Assembly: GCF_900142225.1 (NCBI RefSeq)
Contig: NZ_FRAD01000008.1
Location: 1 to 64,000 of the forward strand
Direction of reading: 5' to 3'
DNA: 64,000 nt
Source: Hathewaya proteolytica DSM 3090
GTDB lineage: Bacteria; Bacillota; Clostridia; Clostridiales; Clostridiaceae
How positions within the stretch are numbered: position 1 is the stretch's first letter; the number at the start of each line of letters is the position of its first letter. Below, in pieces: positions 60,859-64,000 of the stretch. A model generated the notes under the pieces. The model was given only the letters and a program-made list of their open reading frames with translations, was not told where the DNA came from and did not search any database. The position numbers and the translations under genes are program-made.

Positions 60859-62487
60859 ATGAAAAAATATTTTAGCCATGTAAAATGGCATATTATTTTG
60901 CAATTTATTTCAGAAATTACATCCATTATGGCTTTGGCATCAGTGCCATATCTACAAAAATGCCTGGTGGACAACTTTACCTCTAAAGAGAGTTTATCAA
61001 AAAATGTTGCCGTGTATATTATAATGCTTATGGCAATCCTTATTTTAACGTATTGTATATTTACATACCTTGCTTCACATTTAACAATTCTTCGTATAAA
61101 TAGAATGAAATCTTATATGCATAAGGATCTTTTTAAAGCTATATCGCAATTAAAATTTGAGGAGTTTAGGGAGCATAATGTGGGAGAGTATATATCCATG
61201 ATGAATACCGACATTGTGATTGTGGCAGGAGATTATGCTCAACCATTATTAGATATGTTTAGAAACATAGTTGTTGTAGTGATTTATGCAGTGGCTATGT
61301 GTATTTACATAGATGTAAAAATTGCTTTATTCGTATTGATTTCTTCTATATGTATATGTGCTATACCCGTAATTTCCAAAAGGAAATTGGCGAATTTGCG
61401 AAAAGAGCAAGTGGAGTGTCAAGGAAAGTATACTAATAAACTTATAGATTATCTGGAAGGATTCAAACTCATAGATGGTAAGACGGTAAATAAAATTAAA
61501 AAACAGCACCAACAATCATCGAGAAATATTTCCCAGGCAATAAAACAATTTGGTATATTTAAGGCTTTTACCACATTTCTATATGAAGCTTCAACTAGTG
61601 TAATGGAAATAGCAGTATTTATTATCATAGCACTTATGCTCACAAAGGATAGAATTACTGCTGGAACAGCTCTAGCTATTTTTGGATATATACATTGCTT
61701 TTCTGAACCATTACAAGATTTCCTATACGATATTAATACTATTAATTCTGTAATGCATGTGAAGGATAGATTTTTGAATTATGTATCAAGAATAAATGGA
61801 AGTAATGAAGAGTACCAAGTTAACTATAGAAAGCCTATATCAACAATAGAATTGGATAACGTATCAGTTAAATACGATAACTTTAAGCTGGAAGATATAA
61901 GTTGTATTTTTGAACAGGGAAAAAAGTATGCCATTGTTGGACACAGTGGTTCTGGAAAATCCACCATATTAAATGTCATAATGGGTTACGAAAAACCTTA
62001 TGGTGGCATAGTAAAAATTAATGGACTTGGTAAGGAAGACTCTCTTAAAGATTATAGTATAACTTGCATAAATCAGCATGAACATATATATAATGCTAGT
62101 TTTAGAGATAACGCAACCATGTTTGGATCTTATGGGGAAGAATCTATGAGATGTGTTATGGCTCAGTGTAAAGGAAATATCCTTGAAAAAATAGAAAACA
62201 AGGAAAGTTGTAAGGAGCTTAGTGGTGGTGAAAAACAGTTTTTATCGCTGATAAGAGCTATTGCTAGTGAAGATGATGTATTATTAATGGACGAACCTTT
62301 TTCTGCCATGGATGTAGAGACATACAAAAAAGCCATGGATATAGTGATGAATTTACACAATAAAACTATTATAATGGTAACTCATAATTTAGATGAAAAT
62401 TTGCAGCGCTTTGACCATGTAATATTAATGGATAATGGTACTATGAAACAAAATATAGATGCCAGTGTGGTTGGGGGGCTTATATAA
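60859..62487 (+). CDS. ABC half-transporter (TMD-NBD), first of a pair
   Basis: 542-residue exporter-type half-transporter. Membrane domain with about six helices (1-300), then the ATPase domain: Walker A VGHSGSGKSTIL (about 360), signature LSGGEKQ, Walker B VLLMDEPFSAMD and the switch histidine in MVTHNLDE. The segment between the Q-loop and the signature is short. ATG 60859 after AAAAGGGG; an ATG further up (60775) lies in the terminator. The partner gene begins directly after the stop, so the two likely form a heterodimer. Substrate unknown. Confidence 0.9.
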   Translation: MKKYFSHVKWHIILQFISEITSIMALASVPYLQKCLVDNFTSKESLSKNVAVYIIMLMAILILTYCIFTYLASHLTILRINRMKSYMHKDLFKAISQLKFEEFREHNVGEYISMMNTDIVIVAGDYAQPLLDMFRNIVVVVIYAVAMCIYIDVKIALFVLISSICICAIPVISKRKLANLRKEQVECQGKYTNKLIDYLEGFKLIDGKTVNKIKKQHQQSSRNISQAIKQFGIFKAFTTFLYEASTSVMEIAVFIIIALMLTKDRITAGTALAIFGYIHCFSEPLQDFLYDINTINSVMHVKDRFLNYVSRINGSNEEYQVNYRKPISTIELDNVSVKYDNFKLEDISCIFEQGKKYAIVGHSGSGKSTILNVIMGYEKPYGGIVKINGLGKEDSLKDYSITCINQHEHIYNASFRDNATMFGSYGEESMRCVMAQCKGNILEKIENKESCKELSGGEKQFLSLIRAIASEDDVLLMDEPFSAMDVETYKKAMDIVMNLHNKTIIMVTHNLDENLQRFDHVILMDNGTMKQNIDASVVGGLI

Positions 62488-64000
62488 ATGAAAAAATACA
62501 TTCTAAATGTGAAAAAATATATTATTATGGAGCTTATGCTAGGAATATTGGCAGCTATTTGCGTAGGCTTTATACCTAATTGTGAAAAGCTTCTTTTGGA
62601 CAATATTGCATTATTGCAAAATAGGGGTGCGCTTATAAACATAATTTTATTATTTGCAGCGTGTGGAATACTAGGTTGTATATTTTCTTATATGTCATCT
62701 CTTATGAATATAAAGTGGACATCCTCCATGAGATGTAGGTTGCAAACTGATTTTTTTGATGCCCTAGCGGATACTTCTTATGAAGAATTTAAGAAAAAAG
62801 CAGTGGGAGATTACGTATCCATGGAAACTAATAATACAGATGTGGTGGTAGATGAATATATAAAGCCATTTTTAAACATGGTACAAGCTATTTTAAAAGT
62901 AATTGTATATGCCATCATCATGTTTCTTTGTATAGATTGGAAAATATCCTTATTAATTTTTGCTCTGTCTTTTTTCACAATTTTTATTCCAAAGATATTT
63001 GAAAAAAAGAATAAAAAGCTTGGACAACTGTTTATGAAGGCCACAGAAAATTATACAACTTCAGTAAAAGATTATCTAGAAGGTATTAAACTAATAAACA
63101 ATAAAACACGAAGAGCTATAATAGAACAACATAATCATGTAGTGAACAAAACCATATCCCAAAAAATTAAGTCGGGTACTTTTGTTATATTTTCAATGTG
63201 CATGGAGGTAACAGGGATAAAGATTGTGGAGCTTATTGTATTTATCTTTGTGGTTATACTACTATTGAAGGGACAGATGACGGCGGGTATGGCATTGGCT
63301 GTATTTACATATTCCTCGTATTTTGTATCGCCACTGCAAGATACGTTAAATAGTATAAATTCTATTAACTCAAGAAAAGGCATCGCAAAAGAGTACATGG
63401 AAACCATGGAACATTACAATACACATAAGATTAGAAACTGTGGTATAAATGATCATAAAAAATGCATAGAATGTTTTAAAAATAGTATAAAGTTTGAAAA
63501 TGTGTGCATTCAGCGAGAACAGTTCAAAATGGACCATATAAATTTAGAATTTGAAAAAGGCAAAAAGTACGTCATAATCGGTCATAGTGGCTCTGGAAAA
63601 ACCACCATTTTAAATCTCCTTATGGGTTATGAAAAATTAGATAGTGGCTGTATTAAAATTGATGGAAATAGTATCGAGGAAAGTAATACTGATGGCATTA
63701 TGGGGTGCATAAGTCAAAAAGATCATATATTTAGTGATAGTTTCAAAAATAATGTAACGGTTTTTGGGTCTTACGGTGAGGAGCAAATAGAAAAAGGCAC
63801 CTTAAGTAGTTATGGCGGCATATTACAAAAAATATGCCATAAGTCAGATTGTAGTGACCTTAGTGGCGGAGAGAAGCAAATAACATCTCTTTTGCGTGCA
63901 CTAACTGCTGATAAGGATATAATACTGATGGACGAACCGTTTTCAGACTTGGATGTGGTGACATATAAAAAGGCTATGGATACAGTAATGGAGCTTGAAG
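62488..64000 (+). CDS. ABC half-transporter, second of a pair (cut by window end)
   Basis: 504 codons to the window edge, no stop. Same layout as its neighbour: six membrane helices, Walker A IGHSGSGKTTIL (about 365), Q-loop SQKDHIF, signature LSGGEKQ and Walker B IILMDEPFSDLD. The starts MKKYILNVKKYI and MKKYFSHVKWHI are alike, so the genes arose by duplication. ATG directly abuts the previous stop TAA; the site GGGGGG lies within the first gene. Confidence 0.9.
   Translation, partial: MKKYILNVKKYIIMELMLGILAAICVGFIPNCEKLLLDNIALLQNRGALINIILLFAACGILGCIFSYMSSLMNIKWTSSMRCRLQTDFFDALADTSYEEFKKKAVGDYVSMETNNTDVVVDEYIKPFLNMVQAILKVIVYAIIMFLCIDWKISLLIFALSFFTIFIPKIFEKKNKKLGQLFMKATENYTTSVKDYLEGIKLINNKTRRAIIEQHNHVVNKTISQKIKSGTFVIFSMCMEVTGIKIVELIVFIFVVILLLKGQMTAGMALAVFTYSSYFVSPLQDTLNSINSINSRKGIAKEYMETMEHYNTHKIRNCGINDHKKCIECFKNSIKFENVCIQREQFKMDHINLEFEKGKKYVIIGHSGSGKTTILNLLMGYEKLDSGCIKIDGNSIEESNTDGIMGCISQKDHIFSDSFKNNVTVFGSYGEEQIEKGTLSSYGGILQKICHKSDCSDLSGGEKQITSLLRALTADKDIILMDEPFSDLDVVTYKKAMDTVMELE

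Overview
The window is a low-GC chromosome segment centred on a replication origin. It most likely comes from an endospore-forming Clostridium or close relative (Clostridiaceae). The gene order 16S rRNA - gyrA - gyrB - remB - recF - yaaA-type S4 gene - dnaN - dnaA - oriC - rpmH - rnpA - yidD - yidC - jag - mnmE - mnmG - rsmG - noc - parA - parB is the conserved firmicute oriC order. Spore-related genes (spo0J-type parB, yyaC, sporulation-type lonC), TTG/GTG starts and strong AGGAGG-type ribosome binding sites point the same way.

Layout. 1-9751 is the left arm, read leftward away from the origin: 16S 5' end, gyrA, gyrB, remB, recF, S4 gene, dnaN, dnaA. DnaA boxes lie on both sides of dnaA (about 8160-8390 and 9780-10180), so the origin looks bipartite. 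10282-20043 is the right arm, read rightward: ribosomal protein/RNase P/membrane insertion/tRNA modification genes, then noc-parA-parB with two perfect parS sites. 20080-33000 holds yyaC, a cysteine desulfurase divergent from a yedF-DUF3343-DUF951 group, rpsF-ssb-rpsR, a MazG-like gene, DUF2232, gdpP, rplI, lonC and dnaB, and a convergent orphan trpB behind a tryptophan T-box. 33400-41700 has an LCP-family protein, a YhaM-like nuclease, pgsA-like and flavoprotein genes, a tandemly duplicated tRNA block (Glu-Val-Asp-Thr twice) and a DnaC/DnaD-type primosome pair. 41792-64000 is more accessory: unknown genes, SEC-C methionine aminopeptidase, a 1785-residue pseudokinase/ATPase/TPR/GGDEF protein, a GH65 phosphorylase with beta-phosphoglucomutase, an M16C peptidase, a FapA-type protein next to a catalytically degenerate GGDEF-EAL protein, an ornithine cyclodeaminase-family enzyme and a pair of ABC half-transporters (the second cut by the window end).

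The most unusual signal is not a gene. Seven genes (gyrB, dnaN, yedF, the DUF951 gene, lonC, an unknown gene at 33417, and map) have a clear Shine-Dalgarno sequence that is much too far (26-76 nt) from the start codon. In each case an inverted repeat fills the gap, and folding it out would leave about 6-13 nt, a workable spacing. The hairpins share position and geometry but not sequence. The remaining genes have ordinary spacing. This looks like recurrent structure-assisted translation initiation, known from isolated cases such as bacteriophage T4 gene 25, but here used by core genes.

Other points of note: GyrA and GyrB both carry non-canonical residues at the classic quinolone positions; the rpmH promoter is consensus and overlaps tandem 15-bp repeats; a perfect 14-bp palindrome lies between the cysteine desulfurase and yedF; and a 50-codon gene with a perfect ribosome binding site lies at 33815-33967.
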